NCBI RefSeq assembly: GCF_017874615.1
Contig: NZ_JAGIKV010000003.1
Location: 186,001 to 250,000, forward strand
Reading direction: 5' to 3'
DNA length: 64,000 nucleotides
DNA from: Paenibacillus xylanexedens
GTDB lineage: Bacteria > Bacillota > Bacilli > Paenibacillales > Paenibacillaceae
Shown here: positions 23,402 through 32,047 of the stretch, piece after piece
Layout of the letters: every line of letters starts with the position of its first letter
Position numbering within the stretch: the stretch's first letter is position 1
The notes under the pieces: model-generated
Database searches by the model: none
Told to the model about the DNA's origin: nothing
Seen by the model: only the letters and a program-made list of their open reading frames with translations
Position numbers and translations under genes: made by a program

Positions 23402-26359
23402 TCAGCGATCCTCCCCGATCTGTAGAATGATGGTCATGGTGACACCCAGGACAGCGAGATACACGCCAAGATCAAACAGCATGGCCGTGGCGAGTTCTGT
23501 CTCTCCCAGCAAAGGAAGTTCGAAATAGCCGAAGGTTTGACTGAGGAACGGAACTCCGAAAATAAATGAACCCGCGCCCGTCAGTAAGGCTATACCCAAT
23601 CCGATTCCTGTTAGAATACGGAAGTCAACGGGTAAGGCTTTGCGTATCGTATCAGTACTGAATGCCAGAGCGATCAATACGAGCGCTGCCGCTGTGACTA
23701 AGCCGCCGATGAAACCTCCGCCGGGATTGTGGTGACCTGCAAAGAAGAGGTGCATAGCAAACGTCAGTATGATGAACACCACGACTTTGGTGGTCGTTTG
23801 CAGCAATACATCATTACTCTGCAAGGGGACGGTATCCCACGAGGATGAGCTGCGTTCCCGATTACCATACTTTTTCGTATTGTCTGTTTCATCATCCAGA
23901 TCGGGCTCGGAATCCTTAGTTTCGTCTTTCTTACGGAACTTCAATCGGGCTCCGAGATCCTTCGCTTCGAGGTTCAGATTAATCATGGAGTAGATGGACA
24001 ATGAAGCAACCCCAAGCACCATAATCTCCAATAACGTATCGAAGCCTCGGAAATCCACCAGTAACACATTCACAACATTTTTACCACCAGCTGAGTCATA
24101 CGCTTCCTGAAGGAAAAAGGTAGAAATGCTGTCCAGTGATGCTGTTCCGCTTGCGGCCAATGCTACAAAAGTCATCACGATCCCGACTGCAATCGCTACG
24201 ATCACATTTACCGTGAGATAACTGCGGCTTGATTTGCCACGTTGAAGCTCAGGCAGATGGTAGAAGCAGAGCAGGAACAATGCAACGGACACCGTCTCAA
24301 CAATCATCTGTGTCAACGCCAGATCCGGCGCCCGGAAGAGTACAAACAGCAGGGTTACGAGGTAACCAACCGCTCCGGTCATAATGACTGCTGACAGTCT
24401 GTTCTTGGCAAAAGGAATTGAAACTGCAGCACCGATGAGCGTGACTAGCAGTACCACCTCATAGAATGAGTACGGTGCATTGCCCTGCAGATTCCAGGTA
24501 ATATTTTCTCCTGAACGGAAGAAGGCATAGACCAGCAACGCGACCGTGAATGAGAAAATGTAAACGAGATAATTACGAACCGAGCCATTCATATAGGCTT
24601 CCGTCCATTTGCGTGCATAATGCTGAAGATTATCCAGCACGACATGGTACATATTGTTAATTGTTAATCCTTGTGGATAATGCTCATAAATATTCCTCCA
24701 TCGTGGCAACAGCTTGTAGAGAGTGATTCCGAGAATCACAACTCCGATCGTCATAATCAGTTCCGGAGTCCATCCATGCCACAGGGAGAAATGTACATCG
24801 AAGCGCTCATTCCCATTCAAGAGAGATGGAAGAACAGCGGCCATTGCCGGTTCAATCAGTGATCCGGCCAGCAGATTCGGGAAGAGTCCGAATACGATGA
24901 CAAGAACACCTAGAACAACAGGCGGAATGAGCATGCCAGCGGGCGCTTCGTGCAGCTTCTCGGCAGGGATCTCGCTTTGGCTACGACCGAGGAATGTTTT
25001 GAACACGATAATAAGCGCATAGATCAGGGTAAACACACTTGCAAGCCAAGCGAATACCGGCAATAGAACACTCCAGGACCCAAGTCCAAAGATTCGCAGA
25101 TGCGTGACTTCCACCATCGCCTGGAAGAATAGCTCCTTGCTCAGGAATCCGTTGAACGGCGGAATACCCGCCATGGCAAGTGAACCAATCAATGCTACGG
25201 TGAATGTAATTGGCATGAATGAAGCAAGTCCACCGAGCTTCCGAATGTCACGTGTACCCGTTTCATGATCAACAATCCCTACGACCATGAACAGAGCGGC
25301 CTTGAAGGTCGCATGATTAAACAGGTGAAGCAGCGCAGCGGTTATTGCCACAGTGTACATCGCAGATGATTCGCCATATCCGAAGTAGAGAGCAGCAGAT
25401 CCAACCCCTAAGAGGGACATGATCAGACCAAGTTGAGAGATGGTCGAATAGGCAAGAATCGCTTTGAGATCGTTTTTTTTCACCGCCAGGAATGATCCAT
25501 AACACAAAGTCAGAAGACCAACGCCGGTAACGAGCCAGAACCAGAGTCCCTGTCCACCGAAGATTGGTGTAAATCGGGCGACAACGTACAGTCCGGCCTT
25601 GACCATGGTGGCTGAGTGAAGATAGGCACTAACAGGTGTCGGAGCTTCCATGGCATCCGGCAACCAGATATGAAATGGGAACTGAGCTGACTTGGTGAAA
25701 GCTCCAATCAGGATCAAGATAAGTGCGGGTAGAAATAGTGCGCTTTCCTGAAACTGACCCAATCCTGTAATGGTTGCACGAATACTGAATGTTCCGGTAA
25801 TGAGATACATCATCATGAATCCGGTAAGCATGGCGAAACCGCCAAATACCGTAATCAGGAAAGATTTTTGTGCTCCTGAAGTCGAGGCTTTACGTTTGTA
25901 ATGAAATGCAATCAACAGGAATGACGTAATACTGGTCAATTCCCAGAATCCGTAGAGCACGATCATATTATCAGACAGCACTACGCCCAACATGGCTCCC
26001 ATGAACATCAACAGATACAGGTAGAAACGGTTCAGCGCTTCTTTCATATCCATGTAGAAGATGGAGTAGAGAACAACGAGGACACCGATTCCGGTGATTA
26101 GCAGTGTCAACATGAGGCTCAGACCGTCCAGATACAGGTTAAATCCAATGTCCAGTGAAGGAATCCACGGGATATTTCCGGATACGGTATTGCGCTGTGA
26201 CACAGCGGGTATGAGACTCGCAAAGGTTACAAATAATAGTGCCGGCACAAGGAGAACCGGCCATCCCAAATGTAATTTACGGAAGAAACGATGCAGCATG
26301 GCAAGAAGAATGCCAGCGGCAAAAGGCAGAATAACAGCAACATGAAGCAGGCTCAACAT
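23402..26359 (-). CDS. mrpA: Na+/H+ antiporter subunit MrpA fused to MrpB
   Basis: A 985-residue protein, longer than the roughly 800 residues of Bacillus MrpA. Residues 1 to about 800 carry the NuoL-like antiporter module (Y-G-F-W-E-L-T-S-I-T-S-F-L-L with its Glu; S-A-T-M-V-K-A-G-L-Y with its Lys) and the MrpA C-terminal part. A charged linker rich in Asp, Lys and Ser (about 805-845) leads to a complete MrpB domain ending the protein (F-F-A-G-H-H-N-P-G-G-G-F-I-G-G, then I-G-E-D-R). No separate mrpB exists in the operon, so this is an A-B fusion as in Gram-negative PhaAB. The start ATG 26359 has GGGGGT just upstream. Confidence 0.93.
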   Translation of the reverse strand: MLSLLHVAVILPFAAGILLAMLHRFFRKLHLGWPVLLVPALLFVTFASLIPAVSQRNTVSGNIPWIPSLDIGFNLYLDGLSLMLTLLITGIGVLVVLYSIFYMDMKEALNRFYLYLLMFMGAMLGVVLSDNMIVLYGFWELTSITSFLLIAFHYKRKASTSGAQKSFLITVFGGFAMLTGFMMMYLITGTFSIRATITGLGQFQESALFLPALILILIGAFTKSAQFPFHIWLPDAMEAPTPVSAYLHSATMVKAGLYVVARFTPIFGGQGLWFWLVTGVGLLTLCYGSFLAVKKNDLKAILAYSTISQLGLIMSLLGVGSAALYFGYGESSAMYTVAITAALLHLFNHATFKAALFMVVGIVDHETGTRDIRKLGGLASFMPITFTVALIGSLAMAGIPPFNGFLSKELFFQAMVEVTHLRIFGLGSWSVLLPVFAWLASVFTLIYALIIVFKTFLGRSQSEIPAEKLHEAPAGMLIPPVVLGVLVIVFGLFPNLLAGSLIEPAMAAVLPSLLNGNERFDVHFSLWHGWTPELIMTIGVVILGITLYKLLPRWRNIYEHYPQGLTINNMYHVVLDNLQHYARKWTEAYMNGSVRNYLVYIFSFTVALLVYAFFRSGENITWNLQGNAPYSFYEVVLLVTLIGAAVSIPFAKNRLSAVIMTGAVGYLVTLLFVLFRAPDLALTQMIVETVSVALFLLCFYHLPELQRGKSSRSYLTVNVIVAIAVGIVMTFVALAASGTASLDSISTFFLQEAYDSAGGKNVVNVLLVDFRGFDTLLEIMVLGVASLSIYSMINLNLEAKDLGARLKFRKKDETKDSEPDLDDETDNTKKYGNRERSSSSWDTVPLQSNDVLLQTTTKVVVFIILTFAMHLFFAGHHNPGGGFIGGLVTAAALVLIALAFSTDTIRKALPVDFRILTGIGLGIALLTGAGSFIFGVPFLSQTFGYFELPLLGETELATAMLFDLGVYLAVLGVTMTIILQIGEDR

Positions 26360-26461
26360 TACACCCCCAATGTTTAGTATTTCGATTACTCTCTCTGTGA
26401 CATACAGGCGCATGATCCTTTGAAGGATATGCTTGCTCTCTATATTCATAACCCAAGTATG

Positions 26462-26490
26462 TATATACAGAATCGTGTCTATTCTTTGAA
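26462..26490 (-). promoter_or_regulatory. Candidate promoter of the mrp operon
   Basis: On the minus strand, TTCAAA (26490-26485), exactly 17 bases, then TATATA (26467-26462). It would give a leader of about 100 bases, containing an imperfect hairpin at about 26410-26432, before mrpA. Confidence 0.45.
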
Positions 26491-26657
26491 TGGAAGAAAC
26501 ACGGTGAAGATTTCAGTATAATATTGTATGGGCATGTATAATAAAAAAACACACAAGTTCCGATAAATATGAAAACGATTAGGTGACATTCCGTGTACTC
26601 TTTACAGCATAGTTATGTTGAAAAGCAAGATGGTTTCACCGTGTAATGGAGGAAGTA

Positions 26658-28298
26658 ATGTCATTCAAAATTAGAACTGTGCTTACAGTTATCTTCGCTG
26701 TGTTATCCTTGCTGGTTACTCTGACAATTGGGTCTATTTTTAGCCAAAAGTCATTTGTTGCTGTAGAGACTGAGATTGGTCACTCACTTACAGGCACGGC
26801 CTCACAGGCTTCGGACAAGCTGGATCGATTCATGTCCGCTCGCGCGGGTGAACTGGACCTGCTGGGCCGAATGGCTTCGTTGGAAGATGGATTCCAACCT
26901 GATGAGATTCAGATGCTGCTGGATCAGTTACAAGATAGCTTTCCCTCATTCTCATGGGTTGGATTCATGAACCCGAAAGGAAAAGTGTTAGCTGCCACGG
27001 ATGGTATCTTGTTGGGGGAAAATTTATCAGAGCGACCTGTGTATCAGGAGGGAATCAAGGGTAAATTCATTGGAGATGTGCATAATGCAGTACTTCTTGC
27101 CAAGCTGCTTCCGAATCCAACGGGAGAGCCGTTGCAATTTGTCGATATCAGTTTTCCGCTGAAGGATAGCAAAGGACATATTCAGGGTGTGCTCGCTGCA
27201 CATTTAAGCTGGGAATGGGCGAAGGAAGTCGAGGAATCCGTGCTTGCCCCATTGAAAAGGGAAGAAAAGGACATTGAGTTTTTTATCGTGAGCAAAAAGG
27301 AACATACAGTGCTGCTCGGGCCGAAGGAATGGGTCGGTAAACCGTTGGTATTGCCTGGCATCGAAGAGGCTCAGCTCAACAAAAGCAGTTGGTCCATTGA
27401 AAAGTGGCCTGACGGTGATGAATATGTGACAGGGTTTGCCTACAGCCAGGGCCATCTGGATTATCCCGGATTAGGCTGGACTGTAGTCATTCATCAAGTC
27501 AAGTCATCTGCTTTTGCTTCTGTGTTTGACCTGATGTGGTTTAATGTGTGGTCTGGACTCGCCGTTACCGTGCTGTTTGCACTGATTGGCTGGGTTGTCT
27601 CACGTCTGATCTCTGCCCCACTTGTGCGTCTTACCAGAGTAGCCAATCGACTGCGTGCAGGGGAAGAGCTTGAGATTCCTGCGATTAAGGGGATTAAGGA
27701 GATTGAAGTGTTGTCCCGTTCGCTTCGGGATATGCTGACCTCTCTTATGAATAAAAACTCAGAGCTGGTCGTGATGCAGAATCTGGCGCATTTTGATCAG
27801 TTAACCAGTCTGCCGAATCGCACTGCCCTTGAAGTGTATCTGGAGGAGTCTCTTGAGACCGAAAGTGAAAATCACACGCTGACATTTCTCTATCTGGATC
27901 TCGATGGATTCAAACGGGTCAACGATACACTTGGACATCAGACTGGAGATGTGCTGCTACAGAAAGTGGCCCAGCGACTGTCTGCTCTTGGTCAGGTGAA
28001 GGGTATAACAGTCCGATTGGGCGGAGATGAATTCCTGATTGTACTTCAGTCTGTTGGAAGTCATCCGAGGGAAGAAGCCATGGCTTATGCAGAAGCCATC
28101 ATTCAAAGTCTTAACAAGCCGTTTATTATCGAATACGAGCGAATTAGAATTGGATGTAGCATTGGAGGTGCTGAATATCCAACCAACAGCGACAACCCAA
28201 GTGAGATTATTCGGATGGCGGACGAAGCTTTGTATGAGTCCAAACGTGCAGGCAAGAACAGAATGACATTTTATTCCGAGTTGAAGCAGGATCGTTAG
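26658..28298 (+). CDS. Membrane diguanylate cyclase with sensor and HAMP domains
   Basis: A 546-residue enzyme that makes cyclic di-GMP from two GTP. An N-terminal helix (about 8-30) and a second near 290-310 flank an extracellular dCache-like sensor. A HAMP-like segment follows (S-A-P-L-V-R-L-T-R-V-A-N-R-L), then a GGDEF domain starting F-D-Q-L-T-S-L-P-N-R-T with intact R-L-G-G-D-E-F. The RxxD inhibitory site is not present at the usual position. The start at 26658 is chosen because GGAGG at 26648-26653 then falls about five bases upstream; a reading from 26646 would begin inside that site. It is divergent from the mrp operon. Confidence 0.88.
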   Translation: MSFKIRTVLTVIFAVLSLLVTLTIGSIFSQKSFVAVETEIGHSLTGTASQASDKLDRFMSARAGELDLLGRMASLEDGFQPDEIQMLLDQLQDSFPSFSWVGFMNPKGKVLAATDGILLGENLSERPVYQEGIKGKFIGDVHNAVLLAKLLPNPTGEPLQFVDISFPLKDSKGHIQGVLAAHLSWEWAKEVEESVLAPLKREEKDIEFFIVSKKEHTVLLGPKEWVGKPLVLPGIEEAQLNKSSWSIEKWPDGDEYVTGFAYSQGHLDYPGLGWTVVIHQVKSSAFASVFDLMWFNVWSGLAVTVLFALIGWVVSRLISAPLVRLTRVANRLRAGEELEIPAIKGIKEIEVLSRSLRDMLTSLMNKNSELVVMQNLAHFDQLTSLPNRTALEVYLEESLETESENHTLTFLYLDLDGFKRVNDTLGHQTGDVLLQKVAQRLSALGQVKGITVRLGGDEFLIVLQSVGSHPREEAMAYAEAIIQSLNKPFIIEYERIRIGCSIGGAEYPTNSDNPSEIIRMADEALYESKRAGKNRMTFYSELKQDR

Positions 28299-28369
28299 CG
28301 TATAATAACAATAGCTGGGTTATCCCAATTACCTTTGTGCGAATGTGCGTATAGACAAGGAGGGGTGAA

Positions 28370-28891
28370 ATGTCTGGAAATTATACATCTGTACCTTATG
28401 GTTATGAGCCACCTGCGGCCAGCCGTAAAGGCACACTGACTTTTTATGACTCGTTCGAACACGTGACCGATGAGCAACTTGAACGCGCCGCTGCAACGGC
28501 GGACACCCGTTCATTCGTACAGCTCGTGCTGTATCCTTTACACGAGAGCACGTTTAAACGAATGAGCAAGGATACCATACGGGCATATTACAAAAGAGAA
28601 GACCGCCTGCATGATTGGCGGCGGGAACATCCAACTTCACGTATACGTGTGGAGGGGCTGGAGGGCAAGAGAAAGAAATATACACCTGTGGATAGCGCCC
28701 TGCGCCATATCACTGCGGAATATCCAGCCCCTCACTTTCTTTATTTGACGATAGAGATGGCAAATCTGTTTGCTTCATTTGATTCCTTCAAGGATTGGAT
28801 TAAAGAGCTGCGTCTCATCATTGACGGATCGTCCGAATACCTGCATCCTAGGCTGGAGCAAAATCGTCATCGCTGGGAATGGGCGGAATGA
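28370..28891 (+). CDS. Conserved hypothetical protein
   Basis: A 173-residue soluble protein, no recognised family. It is charged (many Arg, Glu, Asp), has a conserved-looking centre (Q-L-V-L-Y-P-L-H-E-S-T, M-S-K-D-T-I-R-A-Y-Y-K-R-E-D-R-L) and ends in a Trp/Arg-rich helix. No cysteine, signal peptide or membrane segment is present. An AGGAGGGG ribosome site lies six bases before the ATG and a strong terminator follows, so the gene is real. It sits between two diguanylate cyclase genes, which may or may not be meaningful. Confidence 0.65.
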   Translation: MSGNYTSVPYGYEPPAASRKGTLTFYDSFEHVTDEQLERAAATADTRSFVQLVLYPLHESTFKRMSKDTIRAYYKREDRLHDWRREHPTSRIRVEGLEGKRKKYTPVDSALRHITAEYPAPHFLYLTIEMANLFASFDSFKDWIKELRLIIDGSSEYLHPRLEQNRHRWEWAE

Positions 28892-28939
28892 AAACATAGA
28901 CGTATGAAGAAGATCGGCCTGCTGATCGTATTCAGACCC

Positions 28940-28991
28940 AAAAAAAGTTGTGTTGTACAAACCGGAATTCCGGTGTACAGCACAACTTTTT
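28940..28991. terminator. Long bidirectional terminator
   Basis: AAAAAGTTGTGTTGTACA and TGTACAGCACAACTTTTT arms flank an inner CCGGAATTCCGG palindrome. It is positioned between convergent genes, with A/T runs on both sides. Confidence 0.85.
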
Positions 28992-28994
28992 TAT

Positions 28995-30134
28995 TTATAT
29001 TTTCTCTGCCAAGGACGAAGTCAGATCAAGTGATGTTACGGTTTTATTTTTACCTGTTCGTTTGGCGGCATACAGACAGGCATCCACTTCCTCGAACAAT
29101 TTGTCTTTGGTTAGATTAGGACTGTAGCTTTTGAGACCGATACTCACCGTGATGGAAGCTCCTTCAAGTTCCAGATGGCCCATCAGGGCAATCTTCTGAC
29201 GAATCTGTTCCACCAAGGCATAGGCCTGCTTGAAAGATTGCTCAAACATCAATAAGGCGAACTCTTCGCCCCCGTACCGTGCTGCAATATCACTTGAGGT
29301 AATGGTTTCCTGAATGATCAGGGACACTTTCTCCAGAATGATGTCTCCAACCCGATGACCATAAGTATCGTTAATGGATTTGAAGTCATCAATATCGATC
29401 AGGGCCAGATGCAGACTCATGCCACTGTTGGCATACTCAAATGCTTTTTCGTAATAATCCTTGAATGAGCTTTGATTATAAAGGTTGGTTAAACCGTCTG
29501 TTTTGGACTGTTTGGTCATAATTGCATTTCGCACAATAAGGTCCTGCTTGGCAAGCATACTGGCCTGAAGATCATCGAGCACCTCAACGCCGCTGGTTAC
29601 GATAACCTGTGCTACATATGTACCTAGGATTAGAAAAGCAGGAATGGATACCATGTCAAATGAAGACAGGTACAAGCGGTAGGCCGGATCGAACAAAACC
29701 AGAAGGTAACCAGTCATTTGCATCAGAAAGACAATCCAGACTCTTTTTTTACTGAAGAACAGCACCGAAGCAAAGATGGGCAACAGACAGATTGCTAATA
29801 TAATCCGAATGTCATAATTGACATGAATAATCGTCCAGGCGATAACCGTGCTGGCTATAGACATGGTGTAAAAGGAATATGAACTGAAGCGCCGATCAAC
29901 CCAACTCGCGAACAAAATGCATGAACTGCTGACGGCCGTAGGCCAGAACAGCACATTCATCAAGAAATCTATCGGTGTGCGATCATACTCCAGAAACAGG
30001 AAACAGCCAATCTGAATGGCGAAATGTGCAATGATGACAACCCAGTAGGCATGGAGCATTTTTTGAATCCATTTGGAATGCTTGAACTCGTATTCTGTTG
30101 GAATGTGGCTATTGTGCGTATGGAAACCTTTCAT
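28995..30134 (-). CDS. Membrane diguanylate cyclase, MASE-like N terminus
   Basis: A 379-residue cyclic di-GMP synthase. Six predicted helices occupy residues about 28-190 in an integral membrane sensor module without a large outside domain. A short coiled segment leads to a GGDEF domain beginning S-K-T-D-G-L-T-N-L-Y-N, with D-I-D-D-F-K-S-I-N-D-T-Y-G-H and R-Y-G-G-E-E-F intact. The position of the RxxD product-inhibition site reads T-S-S-D, so the arginine is lost and feedback control is probably absent. The ribosome site is weak (GGTGAT). Confidence 0.87.
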   Translation of the reverse strand: MKGFHTHNSHIPTEYEFKHSKWIQKMLHAYWVVIIAHFAIQIGCFLFLEYDRTPIDFLMNVLFWPTAVSSSCILFASWVDRRFSSYSFYTMSIASTVIAWTIIHVNYDIRIILAICLLPIFASVLFFSKKRVWIVFLMQMTGYLLVLFDPAYRLYLSSFDMVSIPAFLILGTYVAQVIVTSGVEVLDDLQASMLAKQDLIVRNAIMTKQSKTDGLTNLYNQSSFKDYYEKAFEYANSGMSLHLALIDIDDFKSINDTYGHRVGDIILEKVSLIIQETITSSDIAARYGGEEFALLMFEQSFKQAYALVEQIRQKIALMGHLELEGASITVSIGLKSYSPNLTKDKLFEEVDACLYAAKRTGKNKTVTSLDLTSSLAEKI

Positions 30135-30438
30135 ATATCACCGCTGACTGCATCATAATGGTACGACAGAATCACTCTCGTATATGATGATTATAAATCA
30201 CAATGAACAAAACGCAAATTAATATATTTGAGCATGAGAACTAAGCTTACATTATATTACATAGAGGATAGAGTATGAAGTACAGGGGTAGCATGGTTGG
30301 CTATAACGTATCTGAGGAATTTGTTCATTCTTGGATGCCATGAGATTACACGAACGTAAATGAATGGTATACTAATTGAATATGAACTCGGCAATCAACC
30401 CGTGGAATCGGGACGTCGGAGTAGAGGAGGCAGCCACA
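30135..30438. other. AT-rich intergenic region
   Basis: About 300 bases between divergent genes. It holds TATACT at 30368-30373 as a possible -10 for the YolD-like gene, with no good -35. A 22-codon ATG ORF at 30275-30343 has an AGAGGAT site but no other support. Nothing else is evident. Confidence 0.4.
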
Positions 30439-30696
30439 TTGGCAAAAGCAAAAGTAGCAAAAAGACCTACACGGGATGAGTTTGAACTTGAAGAGTTGGG
30501 AAATCAGCTCGTTGAAGCCTTTCGGGAACGTTCGGAAGTACTGTTGACGGTATGGGGCAAAGAAGATCAGGTGCAAGGAGTCATCGTCAAAATGGACTCC
30601 CGTACACGACTCGTGCATGTAGAGTATACCGAAGAAGATTTCACGGCGAAGGTGCCTTTTCTGGATATCATGCGTGTGCAATCTCCCCGGTACTGA
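30439..30696 (+). CDS. YolD-like family protein
   Basis: An 85-residue protein matching the YolD-like domain: a charged helix (R-D-E-F-E-L-E-E-L-G-N-Q-L-V-E-A-F) followed by an Sm-like beta barrel (V-L-L-T-V-W-G-K, G-V-I-V-K-M-D-S-R-T-R-L-V-H-V-E-Y, P-F-L-D-I-M-R-V). Family members are often next to UV-damage polymerases of the UvrX/YqjW type, but none is present here. The start is TTG at 30439 because GAGGAGG lies at 30424-30430; the upstream in-frame ATG lacks any site, and the 21 extra residues it would add have no family match. Confidence 0.7.
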   Translation: MAKAKVAKRPTRDEFELEELGNQLVEAFRERSEVLLTVWGKEDQVQGVIVKMDSRTRLVHVEYTEEDFTAKVPFLDIMRVQSPRY

Positions 30697-30755
30697 ACGA
30701 AAAAAACAGCAATCTGAATAATTAGGGCATCCGCCCTGTCAAAGTCGTTCTTCCT

Positions 30756-30765
30756 GCATAAGATA
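30756..30765 (+). promoter_or_regulatory. Sigma-K-like -10 element before yjcZ-like gene
   Basis: GCATAAGATA matches the GCATANNNTA late-sporulation -10 pattern and sits about 40 bases before the start codon. No convincing -35 AC was found at the usual distance. Confidence 0.35.
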
Positions 30766-30796
30766 ACCCATACCTGTTGCAGAGGAGGTACGGTCA

Positions 30797-30916
30797 ATGA
30801 GCGAAGTATTAGGTGGAGAAACAAGAGGCTACGGATACGGAGGTTTCACTTCTGTAGGTGCCATTCTGGTTCTGTTCATCCTGTTGGTTATCATCTCCAA
30901 AGCGTTCTTGGTATAA
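30797..30916 (+). CDS. YjcZ-family sporulation microprotein
   Basis: A 39-residue protein: polar glycine/tyrosine-rich start (R-G-Y-G-Y-G-G-F-T-S-V) and a single C-terminal helix (A-I-L-V-L-F-I-L-L-V-I-I) ending K-A-F-L-V. This is the signature of the tiny YjcZ/SscA-type proteins made late in sporulation of Bacillales and found in the spore. AGAGGAGGT lies seven bases before the ATG and a perfect terminator follows at 30941. Confidence 0.85.
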   Translation: MSEVLGGETRGYGYGGFTSVGAILVLFILLVIISKAFLV

Positions 30917-30940
30917 TTGCATATCTCTAAAGAATGAAAG

Positions 30941-30969
30941 AAGCTCTGCCATCGCGGCAGAGCTTTTTT
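30941..30969 (+). terminator. Terminator after YjcZ-like gene
   Basis: AAGCTCTGCC, ATCG-type tight loop, GGCAGAGCTT, then T run. Confidence 0.88.
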
Positions 30970-31072
30970 GTTCGTTCAGTCATTGGCGAATTTTGTAGAA
31001 AATCGGTGTTAGTCCTGCTTACGTTATGTTAGAATATAACCATCCCTAGAGAAAGAAAGAGGTGTTTTGATT

Positions 31073-31576
31073 ATGAGCCAAACATTAACAGAATCTTTAA
31101 ATGAACAGATGAACTTTGAGTTTTATTCCGCTCATGTATATCTGGCTATGGCAGCCTATTGTTCCAGCAAAAGTCTGGATGGATTTGCGAACTTCTTCAT
31201 CGTGCAAGCGGAAGAAGAGCGATTCCATGGCATGAAAATATACAAATTCCTGAATGATCGTGGACAACGTGCCACACTTGCGGCTTTGCCAGAACCGAAG
31301 AATGAATATGCTTCGATGCTGGATGTATTTGAGCATGGTTATGCTCATGAACAGCAAAACACGAAAAAATTCTACAATCTGGCTGACATCGCTCTGAATG
31401 AACGTGAACATGCAACGATGTATTTCCTGAAGTGGTTCATTGATGAGCAGGTTGAAGAGGAAGCTTTGTTTGACAATATTATTCAGAAGCTGCGCCGCAT
31501 TGAAAAAGACAGCAATGCCTTCTACATGCTGGATGCCGAGTTTGGCAAACGTTCGTTCACTGCTCCTGCTGAATAA
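31073..31576 (+). CDS. ftnA: Ferritin
   Basis: Iron-storage ferritin of 167 residues, assembling into a 24-subunit cage that oxidises Fe(II) and stores Fe(III). The four-helix bundle begins L-N-E-Q-M-N-F-E-F-Y-S-A-H; ferroxidase ligands appear as Glu16 here, E-E-E-R-F-H-G in helix 2, and Glu/Gln in helices 3 and 4 (W-F-I-D-E-Q-V-E-E). The start at 31073 has AAGAGGTG upstream; the TTG two codons earlier is less likely. A TGTTAGAAT extended -10 is at 31027-31035. No clear Fur or PerR box was seen. Confidence 0.9.
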   Translation: MSQTLTESLNEQMNFEFYSAHVYLAMAAYCSSKSLDGFANFFIVQAEEERFHGMKIYKFLNDRGQRATLAALPEPKNEYASMLDVFEHGYAHEQQNTKKFYNLADIALNEREHATMYFLKWFIDEQVEEEALFDNIIQKLRRIEKDSNAFYMLDAEFGKRSFTAPAE

Positions 31577-32047
31577 ATGCACATTGGGAGTCGATAAGAT
31601 TCCAGCGTCAACACACCATTTACATACAGCATGAGGTAATGATCCTGAAAGCAATGGGGGCGATCCCCTTGCAAAGGATGATGGTTTGATGCCATATGCT
31701 GATTGGAGACAAAGAAGCCTGCACTTGTGCAGGTTTTTTTGCATGCACAGATATTGAATGATTGTATTGATTTGCTTGAATTGGAGTAAAGGTCTATCAA
31801 AATTCTGAATGTGGGTAATAGAGGATATGTCACAATTGATCTATCCTGACGGGATCTTTTTTTGCTCAAATCTATCAAATTCGTATTAAATTTTAGGTTT
31901 ATCTGACAAAAGTGTAACTCTACCGTAGTTTTTGGAGCGAGAACAGGAGCCACTATCTTTGATAGTATTAGGATTAATCGCCAAGGGATGAAGGTAGAAC
32001 AACATGGACACCCGGGGAAATATAACACATAAGGGAGACTTTTAATT
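31577..32047. other. Intergenic region with terminator and hairpins
   Basis: This 470-base gap holds a hairpin GCAATGGGG / CCCCTTGC at 31651-31672, the ferritin terminator at 31718, and a perfect small palindrome ACTATC-TTT-GATAGT at 31952-31966, about 80 bases before the deacetylase gene, which could be an operator. No credible ORF was seen. Confidence 0.5.
31718..31740 (+). terminator. Terminator downstream of ferritin
   Basis: CCTGCAC-TT-GTGCAGG followed by seven T. Confidence 0.85.

Noticed and set aside
30275-30343. 22-codon ORF with AGAGGAT site
   Set aside because: Too short to judge, no conserved feature or terminator; could be chance.
31020-31040. PerR/Fur box before ferritin
   Set aside because: TTATGTTAGAATATAA is only loosely palindromic and does not match the 7-1-7 consensus well enough.
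31636-31689. Mini-ORF (about 16 codons) around a GGGG/CCCC hairpin after ferritin
   Set aside because: Only a weak GAGGT site; more likely untranslated sequence between ferritin and its terminator.
31097-31744. 215-codon minus-strand ORF over ferritin and its terminator
   Set aside because: Antisense shadow of ferritin; crosses a terminator and has no motif or start signal.
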